From NCBI GenBank assembly GCA_902497035.1, contig CABVDL010000028.1, positions 1 through 26,366 of the forward strand: 26,366 bases of DNA, given 5' to 3'. Position numbers and translations under genes: made by a program. The stretch is from an uncultured Prevotella sp. GTDB taxonomy: Bacteria; Bacteroidota; Bacteroidia; Bacteroidales; Bacteroidaceae. Position 1 is the stretch's first letter. The number at the start of each line of letters is the position of its first letter. Under the pieces are notes generated by a model, which made no database searches, was not told the origin of the DNA, and saw nothing but the letters and a program-made list of their open reading frames with translations. Of this stretch, positions 8,470 to 15,289 are shown in pieces.

Positions 8470-10353
8470 GCGCATGGCGTTTAGCACGCACAGCACCATC
8501 ACGCCCACGTCGCCGAACACGGCCACAGGCATGGCGAGACGGCCCAACAGTCCCGTGGCCACCAGCACGAGAATGAGTACTTTCACGACAATTGCAAACG
8601 TCGCATTTTGCCGTGCGTTGGCGATGGTCTTGCGGGCGATGCTTACAGCCGTGGCAATCTTCGACGGCTTGTCGTCCATCAGCACCACGTCGGCCGCCTC
8701 TATCGCCGCGTCGCTGCCCAAGGCCCCCATGGCGATGCCCACGTCGGCCCGCGCCAGCACAGGCGCGTCGTTGATGCCGTCGCCCACAAAAGCCAGTGTC
8801 GAGCCTTGTGGCTGCCGCTTCAGCAGCGCCTCCACGTGGCTCACCTTGTCGGCTGGCAGCAGCTCGGCATAATATTCGTCGATGCCCAATTGCTTCGCCA
8901 CATGCATGGCTACGGGGCCACGGTCGCCGGTGAGCATGACGGTATGCCTCACGCCGGCTTTCTTCAGGTCGCTGATGGCCTCGGCGGAATCGGCTTTCAG
9001 TTGGTCGGCAATGACGATATGCCCCTCATAAGCACCGTTCACCGCCACGTGCACTATCGTCCCCGCATGGTCCTTGCACAGTGGGCAGGGCTTGATGGCC
9101 GCGCCTGCGGTAGCCATCATCTTCTCATTGCCCACGCATACGCGCAAGCCGTTGACTTGTGCGCAGACTCCCTGTCCGGCTACTTCCTCCACATTCTCCA
9201 CCGTGCAGTTGTCGGCCTCGTCGGGATAGGCCTGGCGCAGGGCCATGGCGATGGGGTGGGTGGAGTAGCGCTCCACGTGGGCTGCAAGATGGAGCAGGTC
9301 GGTCTCTGAGTAGTCAGCCTGGTGCACGGCCTGCACTTTGAATACACCTTTCGTCAGGGTGCCGGTCTTGTCGAAGACCACCGTTGAGAGCTTGTTCAGC
9401 GTGTCCATATAGTTGCCGCCCTTGATGAGGATGCCCTTGCGCGACGCACCGCCGATGCCGCCGAAGAAGCTCAGCGGCACAGAGATGACCAGCGCGCACG
9501 GACAGCTCACTACCAGAAAGCTGAGCGCACGGTAGGCCCAAGTGGCCAGTCCGGCCTCATAGCTGCTGCAGAACAGTGGCGGGATGAAGGCGAAGCCAAG
9601 GGCAAGAAACACCACGATGGGCGTATAGACACGCGCGAAACGGCGGATGAAGGTCTCACTCTTGGACTTGCTCTCGCCCGAGGCCTCGACGAGCCGGATA
9701 ATCTTAGAAGCCGTGGAGTCGCCAAACGTCTTTCCAACTTTCATCCTTATCACGCCGGATACGTTGATGAAGCCCGATATGACCTCACTGCCCACGCCGA
9801 CTGTGCGCGGTATGCTCTCGCCGGTCAGAGCCACGGTGTCAAGGCTTGACTGTCCCTCAATGACCGTGCCGTCCATTGGAATTTTTTCGCCCGGCCTCAC
9901 CACGACGGTCTCGCCAACACGCACCGAGGCCGGGCTGACCACCGTCACCTTGCCGTCGCGCTCCACGTTGGCCGTGTCGGGCCGGATGTCCATCATCTCA
10001 GAGATGGAGCGTCGGCTCTTGTCCTCGGCGTAGTCCTCAAACAACTCACCTACCTGGAAAAACAACATCACAAACACGGCCTCGGGGAACTGCGGCTCGG
10101 CACCGGGCAGAAAGCCGATGCACAGCGCGCCAATCGTGGCCACGCACATCAGAAAATCCTCGTTGAAGGGATTGCCCTCCTTGATGCCTTCCTCTATGGC
10201 CTCGCCCATGATGTCGAAGCTTATTAATAAATAAGGTATAAGATACACGCACAGTCGCGCCCAAAGGGGCATGGCAACGTGCGAGGTGACCTGCCAGGCG
10301 CAAAGCAGCAGCAAGGCGGTGACGAAGATGCGGAGCAACAGTTTCTTGTTCAT
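8458..10353 (-). CDS. zntA: P1B-type heavy-metal ATPase (Zn/Cd/Pb exporter), no N-terminal metal-binding domain
   Basis: This 631-residue membrane ATPase would export Zn2+, Cd2+ or Pb2+ across the inner membrane. Motifs in order are actuator TGES (177-180), the metal site CPC in transmembrane helix 6 (284-286), and the phosphorylation site DKTGT (Asp328). GDGINDAP follows in the hinge. Lys591 in helix 7 and Asp615-x-Gly in helix 8 give the N-x7-K...D-x-G signature of the Zn/Cd/Pb subgroup rather than the copper one. There is no N-terminal HMA domain. A CPLC pair (Cys423, Cys426) sits in the nucleotide-binding region. I chose the ATG at 10353 because a perfect TAACTTTG promoter box lies just upstream; the longer frame to 10470 would run through it. 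Confidence 0.93.
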   Translation of the reverse strand: MNKKLLLRIFVTALLLLCAWQVTSHVAMPLWARLCVYLIPYLLISFDIMGEAIEEGIKEGNPFNEDFLMCVATIGALCIGFLPGAEPQFPEAVFVMLFFQVGELFEDYAEDKSRRSISEMMDIRPDTANVERDGKVTVVSPASVRVGETVVVRPGEKIPMDGTVIEGQSSLDTVALTGESIPRTVGVGSEVISGFINVSGVIRMKVGKTFGDSTASKIIRLVEASGESKSKSETFIRRFARVYTPIVVFLALGFAFIPPLFCSSYEAGLATWAYRALSFLVVSCPCALVISVPLSFFGGIGGASRKGILIKGGNYMDTLNKLSTVVFDKTGTLTKGVFKVQAVHQADYSETDLLHLAAHVERYSTHPIAMALRQAYPDEADNCTVENVEEVAGQGVCAQVNGLRVCVGNEKMMATAGAAIKPCPLCKDHAGTIVHVAVNGAYEGHIVIADQLKADSAEAISDLKKAGVRHTVMLTGDRGPVAMHVAKQLGIDEYYAELLPADKVSHVEALLKRQPQGSTLAFVGDGINDAPVLARADVGIAMGALGSDAAIEAADVVLMDDKPSKIATAVSIARKTIANARQNATFAIVVKVLILVLVATGLLGRLAMPVAVFGDVGVMVLCVLNAMRTLR

Positions 10354-10379
10354 ATACTTACTTGTTTTGAATTCTGCTG

Positions 10380-10409
10380 CAAAGTTAGGACAATATCTTT
10401 GCAACCAAG
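10380..10409 (-). promoter_or_regulatory. Predicted zntA promoter
   Basis: TAACTTTG (10387-10380, minus strand) is a perfect -7 box. A CTTG at 10409-10406, 18 nt upstream, is the best -33 candidate. The dyad at 10397-10417 overlaps this -33 region, which suits a repressor or metal-sensing regulator. Confidence 0.55.
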
Positions 10410-10417
10410 TTGCAAAG
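10397..10417. promoter_or_regulatory. Candidate operator dyad O1 (TTGCAA-N5-TTGCAA)
   Basis: CTTTGCAA and TTGCAAAG are perfect 8-bp arms around the 5-nt spacer CCAAG. The dyad overlaps the zntA -33 element. It has the same arrangement, TTGCWA-N5-TWGCAA, as the second dyad 74 bp away. Confidence 0.55.
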
Positions 10418-10468
10418 CTGTCTTGACACGAAAATAAAATAAATGTACTTATTGGCCTATAAAATGTC

Positions 10469-10493
10469 AATATTGCTAAATTGTAGCAATATT
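10469..10493. promoter_or_regulatory. Candidate operator dyad O2 (TTGCTA-N5-TAGCAA)
   Basis: AATATTGCTA and TAGCAATATT are perfect 10-bp arms around the 5-nt spacer AATTG. The centre is 74 bp from O1, close to seven helical turns. It is too AT-rich and too far from either stop codon to be a terminator, and it lies between two divergent starts. Confidence 0.55.
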
Positions 10494-10519
10494 ATCATGT
10501 TAAGTATAAATATGTTCAC

Positions 10520-10549
10520 CTTGTGTCTGATAAATATTCTTTTCCTTTG
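10520..10549 (+). promoter_or_regulatory. Possible promoter of the NagB-like/LmbE gene
   Basis: CTTG (10520-10523) and TTCCTTTG (10542-10549) are 18 nt apart. The -7 box has one mismatch to TAnnTTTG. The leader to the ATG at 10615 would be about 60 nt. Confidence 0.35.
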
Positions 10550-10614
10550 CAATCGAATTCAAGGGAATTCTCAATCTTATCAAAAAATCAATTAATTAAC
10601 TGTCAGATATCATC

Positions 10615-12606
10615 ATGGTAGATTTGAATTTAACCTCAAAGATTGTACTCAACCGAGTACCTAAGAAGTTCTATCAACCCAAGACGGCTGTTGACCGCAT
10701 TGAGCTCACGCGCATGGAGAAGGTGAATACCGACATCTTCGCCTCTATTGAAGACGGTGCATGCCACATTGCCAACGGCATTGAGCGTGCGCTGAAAGCC
10801 AAGCAGGCAGAGGGCAAGTTCCTCACGGTGGCCTTGGGAACGGGCACCAGCCTCACCCCTATTTACGAGGAGCTGGTGCGCCGCCACAATAACGGCCTGA
10901 GCTTCAAGAATATGGTTGTGTTCAACGGCTATGAGTATTTTCCCCTGTCCAAGGGCAGCAAGATTAGCAGTCTGGCGCAGCTGAAGGAGCGTTTCCTCGA
11001 CCAGATTGATGTGGAGCCGCAGAATGTGTTCTCGCTCGACGGCGCCATCTCGCAGGAGGCAGTCAACGACTACTGCCGTCTCTTCGAGCAGCGCATCCAG
11101 ACCTTCGGTGGTCTCGACATCGCGCTCTTCGGCATAGGCCGCAATGGCAACATCGCTGTCAATGAGCCGGGTTCCAGTCTTGCTTCCAGCACTCGCATCA
11201 TTCTTGTGGACAATCTCTCTCGCGAGGAGATGACCAACAGCTTCGCCAACGGCGAGCAGGTGCCGCCTTGCTGTCTGACCATGGGCATGGGCACCATCCT
11301 CAAGGCTAAGAAAGTGTTTGTCGTGGCATGGGGTGAGGAAAAGGCCAGCATCGTCAAGGAGGCCGTAGAGGGCAAGGTGAGCGACGCCGTTCCCGCCTCG
11401 TTCCTGCAGACCCACAGCAATGCCGACATGGTGATTGACCTCGGTGCAGCCGCCGAGCTGACGCGCATCAAGCATCCTTGGCTCGTCACCACCTGCGACT
11501 GGAACGACAAGCTCGTGCGCTCTGCCCTGGTATGGCTCTGCGGCGTCACCCACAAGCCCATCCTGAAACTCACCAACAAGGACTACAACGACCACGGACT
11601 GAGCGAGCTGCTCGCCCTCTACGGCTCGGCCTACAATGCCAACATCAAGATTTTCAACGACCTGCAGCACACCATTACGGGCTGGCCCGGCGGCAAGCCC
11701 AACGCCGACGACACCTATCGTCCAGAGCGTGCCACTCCGTTCCCGAAGAGGGTCATCGTGTTCTCGCCGCATCCTGACGACGACGTCATCTCGATGGGCG
11801 GTACCATCCAGCGCCTGGTCAACCAGGACCACGACGTGCATATCTGCTATGAGACATCGGGCGACATCGCCGTCAACGATGAGGAAGTGACGCGCTTCAT
11901 GCACTTCGTCAACGGCTTCAACCAGCTGTTCATCAACGACAAGGATGAGGTCATCAAGAAGATGTACAAGGACATCAAGGCTTTCCTGGCCCAGAAGAAG
12001 GACGGCGACATGGACACCGTTGAGGTGCGCACCATCAAGGGTCTGATTCGTCGTGGCGAGGCCCGCACGGCCTGCACCTACAACAAGATACCTCTCGACC
12101 ACGTCCACTTCCTCGACCTCCCGTTCTATGAGAGCGGCAAGGTGGAGAAGCTGCCGATGACGGAGAAAGATGTCGATATTGTCCGCAATATGCTCAAGAC
12201 CATTAAGCCGCACGAGGTGTTCATGGCCGGCGACCTGGCCGACCCCCACGGCACGCACCGCAAGTGCACCAACGCTGTGCTGGCTGCCGTTGACCTTGAG
12301 AAGAAGGCCGGTGCCGAGTGGCTTAAGGACTGCAAGTTCTGGATGTACCGCGGCGCTTGGGCCGAGTGGCCAATCGAGAACATCGAGATGTGCGTGCCGA
12401 TGAGCCCGGAGGAGCTTCGCTCAAAGCGCAACTCCATACTGAAGCACAGTTCGCAGATGGAGAGCGCGCCCTATCTTGGCAACGACGAGCGTCTCTTCTG
12501 GCAACGTGCCGAGGACCGCAACCACGCCACCGCCAAGATGTACCAGGACCTCGGCCTGGCTTCCTACGAGGCCATGGAGGCTTTCTGGGAGTACAAGCCC
12601 CTCTGA
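10615..12606 (+). CDS. NagB-like (glucosamine-6-phosphate deaminase-like) domain fused to LmbE/PIG-L deacetylase domain
   Basis: This 663-residue cytoplasmic protein has two parts. Residues about 30-290 have the glucosamine-6-phosphate deaminase fold, with GTGTSLTPIYEELVRRH at 75-91. Residues about 378-640 form an LmbE/PIG-L metal-dependent N-deacetylase domain with HPDDD (387-391) and HGTH (His545, His548), both intact. The deaminase half is unusual. Where E. coli NagB has FNMDEY, this protein has FNGYEY, so Asp72 becomes Tyr106. Where NagB has GNDGHIAFNE, it has GRNGNIAVNE, so Asp141 becomes Asn177 and His143 becomes Asn179; Glu148 is kept as Glu184. Long homologues of this kind in Bacteroides are called NagB-like rather than NagB. 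It probably acts on an amino-sugar derivative, but normal deaminase activity is doubtful. Confidence 0.88.
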   Translation: MVDLNLTSKIVLNRVPKKFYQPKTAVDRIELTRMEKVNTDIFASIEDGACHIANGIERALKAKQAEGKFLTVALGTGTSLTPIYEELVRRHNNGLSFKNMVVFNGYEYFPLSKGSKISSLAQLKERFLDQIDVEPQNVFSLDGAISQEAVNDYCRLFEQRIQTFGGLDIALFGIGRNGNIAVNEPGSSLASSTRIILVDNLSREEMTNSFANGEQVPPCCLTMGMGTILKAKKVFVVAWGEEKASIVKEAVEGKVSDAVPASFLQTHSNADMVIDLGAAAELTRIKHPWLVTTCDWNDKLVRSALVWLCGVTHKPILKLTNKDYNDHGLSELLALYGSAYNANIKIFNDLQHTITGWPGGKPNADDTYRPERATPFPKRVIVFSPHPDDDVISMGGTIQRLVNQDHDVHICYETSGDIAVNDEEVTRFMHFVNGFNQLFINDKDEVIKKMYKDIKAFLAQKKDGDMDTVEVRTIKGLIRRGEARTACTYNKIPLDHVHFLDLPFYESGKVEKLPMTEKDVDIVRNMLKTIKPHEVFMAGDLADPHGTHRKCTNAVLAAVDLEKKAGAEWLKDCKFWMYRGAWAEWPIENIEMCVPMSPEELRSKRNSILKHSSQMESAPYLGNDERLFWQRAEDRNHATAKMYQDLGLASYEAMEAFWEYKPL

Positions 12607-12645
12607 TGGCGTGACAAGAGCTTAGCTTGATGCTTTAGACAAGTG

Positions 12646-12689
12646 GCCGGGGAGGTCAGAGGAATAGTCCCTCTGTCTCCCCGGCTTTT
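12646..12689 (+). terminator. Strong terminator after the NagB-like/LmbE gene
   Basis: A long GC stem is formed by 12646-12662 and 12670-12685, with a small internal mismatch and a 7-nt loop. TTTT follows at 12686-12689. It ends about 75 nt before the araC-type promoter. Confidence 0.8.
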
Positions 12690-12762
12690 GGCTTGATGCC
12701 TGCCGGCAGGTAAGTCATCGCCCGCCGTCCCCCCTGCCTGCGCTTTATTTTGCAGTCGGCTC

Positions 12763-12794
12763 TTTGCCTTTCTCATGTTTATTTATTACCTTTG
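12763..12794 (+). promoter_or_regulatory. Predicted promoter of the AraC-type regulator
   Basis: TTTG (12763-12766) and TACCTTTG (12787-12794) are separated by 20 nt, an exact Bacteroidetes promoter. The leader is about 30 nt to the ATG at 12833. A 12-bp palindrome, CCTGCCGGCAGG, lies upstream at 12699-12710. Confidence 0.8.
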
Positions 12795-12832
12795 CAACTG
12801 TCTTTGCGGAAGACAAGGCGCTGTCATTCACT

Positions 12833-13726
12833 ATGGACAAGACTTACCGAATATCAGATTTCATGGCGTTGGAGCATCCGGCGGTATATGCCGACAGCTC
12901 CTGTTTCGTCCTTTCACCGCTCGATGACTATCAGTCGTTGTGCGGGGGCATGATGGTCAACGGCCTGCTTTTTCTGTTCTGCATGGGAGGTGAGGTGAGC
13001 CTGAGAGTCAGCGGCCGGCTGCTGACCATTGCTGCCGGCAGCTGCCTCGTCAGTCCGCCCAACACGATGCTTGAAGGTATTCGGCTGTCGGCCGGGGGGA
13101 CGGCTGTGCTTGTCGGCTATTCCATGGAGATACTCATGCGCATGCTCACGGGCAGCGGACGCGTGATGAAGGTCATCAAGGCCTTCGGGCAGCGGACGGT
13201 CATCAGCAATGATGAGCGCTACAACTACAACCGCATCAACACGTTCCTCAGCATCCTGCGCTACCGCAACGCGTCCAACGACCTTTACCACGACGAGCTT
13301 GTCTATCATCTCTTTGCGTCGCTGCTCTTCGACGTCATCAACGACCTGCATATCCCTGCCGGCAGGGAGGAGGGCGAGGCCGACGGCGCAAGCCACTACC
13401 GCACAGAGCATCTCTACAAGCAGTTCATGACTTTGCTCAATAAGGCCGACGGACGCGAGCGCACGGTGAACTACTTTGCCGACAAGCTGTTCATCACGCC
13501 AAAATACCTTTCCAAGATTACAAAGGTTTACGTCGGGCAGCCGGCGCTCGATGTCATCACCGCGCATGCCGTGGAACGGCTCAAGATAGAGCTGCGCTAC
13601 ACCGACCGGCCCATGAAGGACATTGCCGATGAGTTCCGCTTCGAGAGCTACCCTACTTTCTGCAAGTTCATCAAGAAGCACCTCGGCTGTACGCCACAGC
13701 AGTACCGGCTGACTGACGCAAGATAG
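12833..13726 (+). CDS. AraC-family transcriptional regulator
   Basis: This 297-residue protein has an N-terminal cupin-like sensor region (about 1-170) and a C-terminal AraC double helix-turn-helix at about 205-297. The first helix-turn-helix is around VNYFADKLFITPKYLSKITK. The second is around MKDIADEFRFESYPTFCKFIKKHLG, with the closing TPQQYR motif typical of the family. I chose the ATG at 12833 because an exact TTTG-N20-TACCTTTG promoter precedes it; the frame is open from 12764 but that part overlaps the promoter. It stands alone, with a terminator before it and a convergent thyX after it. Neither its ligand nor its targets can be read from the context. Confidence 0.88.
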   Translation: MDKTYRISDFMALEHPAVYADSSCFVLSPLDDYQSLCGGMMVNGLLFLFCMGGEVSLRVSGRLLTIAAGSCLVSPPNTMLEGIRLSAGGTAVLVGYSMEILMRMLTGSGRVMKVIKAFGQRTVISNDERYNYNRINTFLSILRYRNASNDLYHDELVYHLFASLLFDVINDLHIPAGREEGEADGASHYRTEHLYKQFMTLLNKADGRERTVNYFADKLFITPKYLSKITKVYVGQPALDVITAHAVERLKIELRYTDRPMKDIADEFRFESYPTFCKFIKKHLGCTPQQYRLTDAR

Positions 13727-13768
13727 CCGACCATATATAATAGCCCCGATATTAAAGAAAAACTATAT

Positions 13769-13788
13769 CCTTGTCAAGACGGACAAGG
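13769..13788 (+). terminator. Weak hairpin after the AraC-type gene
   Basis: CCTTGTC and GACAAGG form a 7-bp perfect stem around a 6-nt loop, 42 nt after the stop codon. No U-tract follows, so termination is uncertain. Confidence 0.35.
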
Positions 13789-13846
13789 CTCACGAATTGT
13801 CCCTCTATCGTCTAAAGGCCGAGTGAAGAATTATAGCTGGTGTGGT

Positions 13847-13870
13847 GGTCGGCATCAGACCGGCCACTGC
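13847..13870 (+). repeat. REP-like palindromic element, copy B
   Basis: This element has the pattern TCGGC-N6-CCGGCC followed by ACTGC and matches copies at 1, 15001 (inverted), 15072 and 17872. It lies in the gap between convergent araC-type and thyX genes, 10 nt past the thyX stop codon. Confidence 0.6.
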
Positions 13871-13880
13871 TTATACCGAA

Positions 13881-14789
13881 TTATATCCATCCTCTTCTTA
13901 CGAACTCCTCGTAGAGGGGCTGGGCAATGGCCTTTGCGTCGGGGTGGGGCGCGCCGGTTGTCCCGAGTGCGCGGAGGTCGAAGAAATGCTGCCAGTCGCT
14001 GACGAATGCCGTGTGCACCAGTTCGGTGTTGGTGTCGAGGGGCAGCACGACGCGTGCCTCCTGCGGCTTGCGCCCTGCGGCGACGAGGTTGAGGTAGGCC
14101 CGCTCAGCGGCGAGGTTGGCAAACACCCAGTTTTCCATCACTGTGGCAGAGCCGTCGGTGACCTTTCGCGACAGTTCCAGAAACTGTTGGCCGCTTATCG
14201 TCAGTTTGCCGTCTCTCACTTGTGACGCCCACTCGGTACCGTCTGCTTCCTGTCTGACCCATGTGGGCAGGTTGATGGCTATCTCGTTGCCGAATTTTTC
14301 CTTGGCATAGTTGCAGTAGCGTGTACTCTGCTCGGCGATGGAGTTGGCGCGGTGGCGGTTGTATTCGCGCGAGATGGCAATCTGCGTGGTGAAGTGCACC
14401 GTCACTCTGCGCTCGTGATGCGGCGTAGGCTCACACGTCCGCTCGAGGTCGGCCATCCATCCATTTTCAGCAACGACCCTGAGGTTAGTGGTCACATAGC
14501 ACTTGTCGCCGACGAGGCTGGAGTGAGTGAAGCGGTTGGCAACATATCTTTCAGCATCAGCCGTAGCGTGCCCGCCGGGACAGTCAAACGTCAGATACAC
14601 CGTGGCGTGCTCAAGCATCGCCGTATGGTGGCTGGCCATCAAGCGGCAAGTGAAAGGCTCGGCCGAGTCGGCTGTCTGGTGGCTCTCACTTTTGTAGCAC
14701 ACGCGTCCTGCGCGCTCCACCTGCCGGTAGATGCCCTGCAGGCCCGGCTCCTGCTCCCATATCTCAAACTGAGGCTGATTGATTTTCAT
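13881..14789 (-). CDS. thyX: FAD-dependent thymidylate synthase ThyX
   Basis: This 302-residue flavoenzyme makes dTMP from dUMP using methylenetetrahydrofolate and NADPH. The ThyX signature RHR-x7-S is present as RHRANSIAEQS (Arg145 to Ser155). The upstream HxxxLEHA segment (HHTAMLEHATVYLTF) is typical of the family. The length suits longer bacterial ThyX proteins. I place the start at the ATG at 14789 (MKINQPQFEIWE). The frame is open to 14870, but that part runs through the promoter and a repeated hairpin and would give a basic, implausible N-terminus. Two tandem promoters lie upstream. thyA is not in the window, so I cannot say whether ThyX is the only thymidylate synthase. Confidence 0.93.
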   Translation of the reverse strand: MKINQPQFEIWEQEPGLQGIYRQVERAGRVCYKSESHQTADSAEPFTCRLMASHHTAMLEHATVYLTFDCPGGHATADAERYVANRFTHSSLVGDKCYVTTNLRVVAENGWMADLERTCEPTPHHERRVTVHFTTQIAISREYNRHRANSIAEQSTRYCNYAKEKFGNEIAINLPTWVRQEADGTEWASQVRDGKLTISGQQFLELSRKVTDGSATVMENWVFANLAAERAYLNLVAAGRKPQEARVVLPLDTNTELVHTAFVSDWQHFFDLRALGTTGAPHPDAKAIAQPLYEEFVRRGWI

Positions 14790-14812
14790 AGTCGCTCCTG
14801 TTTTTATTGTTG

Positions 14813-14843
14813 CAAAGGTAGTGCAAACGAGAGGAATGACAAA
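14813..14843 (-). promoter_or_regulatory. thyX promoter P1 (proximal)
   Basis: On the minus strand TTTG (14843-14840) and TACCTTTG (14820-14813) are separated by 19 nt, an exact match to the Bacteroidetes consensus. The leader to the ATG at 14789 is about 20 nt. Confidence 0.8.
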
Positions 14844-14963
14844 GAAAAAAACTTGTTTTTTTCTTTTCATTCCCGAGTGCCGCCTACCTTATCCAAAGGT
14901 AGTGCAAACGAGAGGAATGACAAAGAAAAAAACTTGTTTTTTCTTTCATTCCCGAGTGCCGCC
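14814..14963 (-). repeat. Tandem duplication of the thyX promoter unit (two copies, period 81 nt)
   Basis: Copy 1 covers 14814-14884 and copy 2 covers 14895-14963. They are identical except that copy 2 lacks one T in each of two T-runs. Each copy can fold into a long hairpin with arms GGAATG and CATTCC flanking complementary A-rich and T-rich tracts. The -33 box lies inside the hairpin. Confidence 0.85.
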
Positions 14964-14981
14964 AACCTTTGGATAAGGTAG
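14884..14981. repeat. 17-nt perfect inverted repeat bracketing the second thyX promoter unit
   Basis: 14884-14900 (CTACCTTATCCAAAGGT) is the exact reverse complement of 14965-14981. The pair encloses almost exactly the second copy of the promoter unit. This suggests that the unit was inserted or duplicated as a bounded element. Confidence 0.75.
14894..14924 (-). promoter_or_regulatory. thyX promoter P2 (distal duplicate)
   Basis: On the minus strand TTTG (14924-14921) and TACCTTTG (14901-14894) are again exactly 19 nt apart. It reads through P1 toward thyX. Both core elements are unchanged by the duplication. Confidence 0.65.
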
Positions 14982-14990
14982 AGTAACTAT

Positions 14991-15105
14991 CGGTGATACT
15001 GCAGGGGCCGGTCTTGTGCCGGCCTTCAAAAAAAGGATTCAACCGATAAATAAGGTCGAACATTGTTTTAGGGCTGGCACAAGACCAGCCCCTGCAGTGT
15101 TACCG
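14991..15105. repeat. REPIN-like inverted pair of REP elements (copies D and E)
   Basis: 14991-15024 and 15072-15105 are inverted repeats matching at 30 of 34 positions with a 47-nt spacer. Each contains the same REP core as copies A, B and C, extended by CTGCAG. The pair has the organisation of bacterial REPIN/BIME elements. No RAYT-type transposase is in the window. Confidence 0.7.
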
Positions 15106-15230
15106 AAGACACCGTCAAATCGCTGTGTAAAGTTGAGGCGACCGCCGCACGAAAGTATTGCGACCGTGAGACAATGCCGAAAGAGCCATTAGCATCCTCA
15201 TTTTTACCTACTTTAGGGGATGCACTCCTT

Positions 15231-15261
15231 TTGTCAGTTTGTCTGAAAATATGTAATTTTG
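15231..15261 (+). promoter_or_regulatory. Predicted promoter of the barrel protein gene
   Basis: TTTG (15231-15234) and TAATTTTG (15254-15261) are separated by 19 nt. The leader to the ATG at 15290 is about 22 nt. Confidence 0.8.
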
Positions 15262-15289
15262 CGGTGATTTTATAGAGTTACCGTTCTTA

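Larger units (their letters stand above)
14790..15289. other. 500-nt divergent intergenic region between thyX and the barrel protein gene
   Basis: No convincing gene is present. In order it holds two tandem thyX promoter units (14813-14963), an inverted repeat around the second unit, a REPIN-like pair of inverted REP elements (14991-15105), a GC-rich piece with GGCGACCGC near 15138, and the porin promoter (15231-15261). Confidence 0.7.

Noticed and set aside
10636..12258. 540-residue minus-strand open frame opposite the NagB-like/LmbE gene
   Set aside because: It has the valine-, histidine- and leucine-rich composition of an antisense shadow, and the opposite strand has clear NagB and LmbE motifs.
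14790..14870. N-terminal extension of ThyX to 14870
   Set aside because: The extension is translated from the promoter and repeat hairpin, and the ThyX family start fits MKINQPQFE at 14789.
14814..14963. CRISPR array
   Set aside because: There are only two repeat units of about 70 nt, in tandem with a 10-nt gap, and no spacers; it is a duplicated promoter unit.
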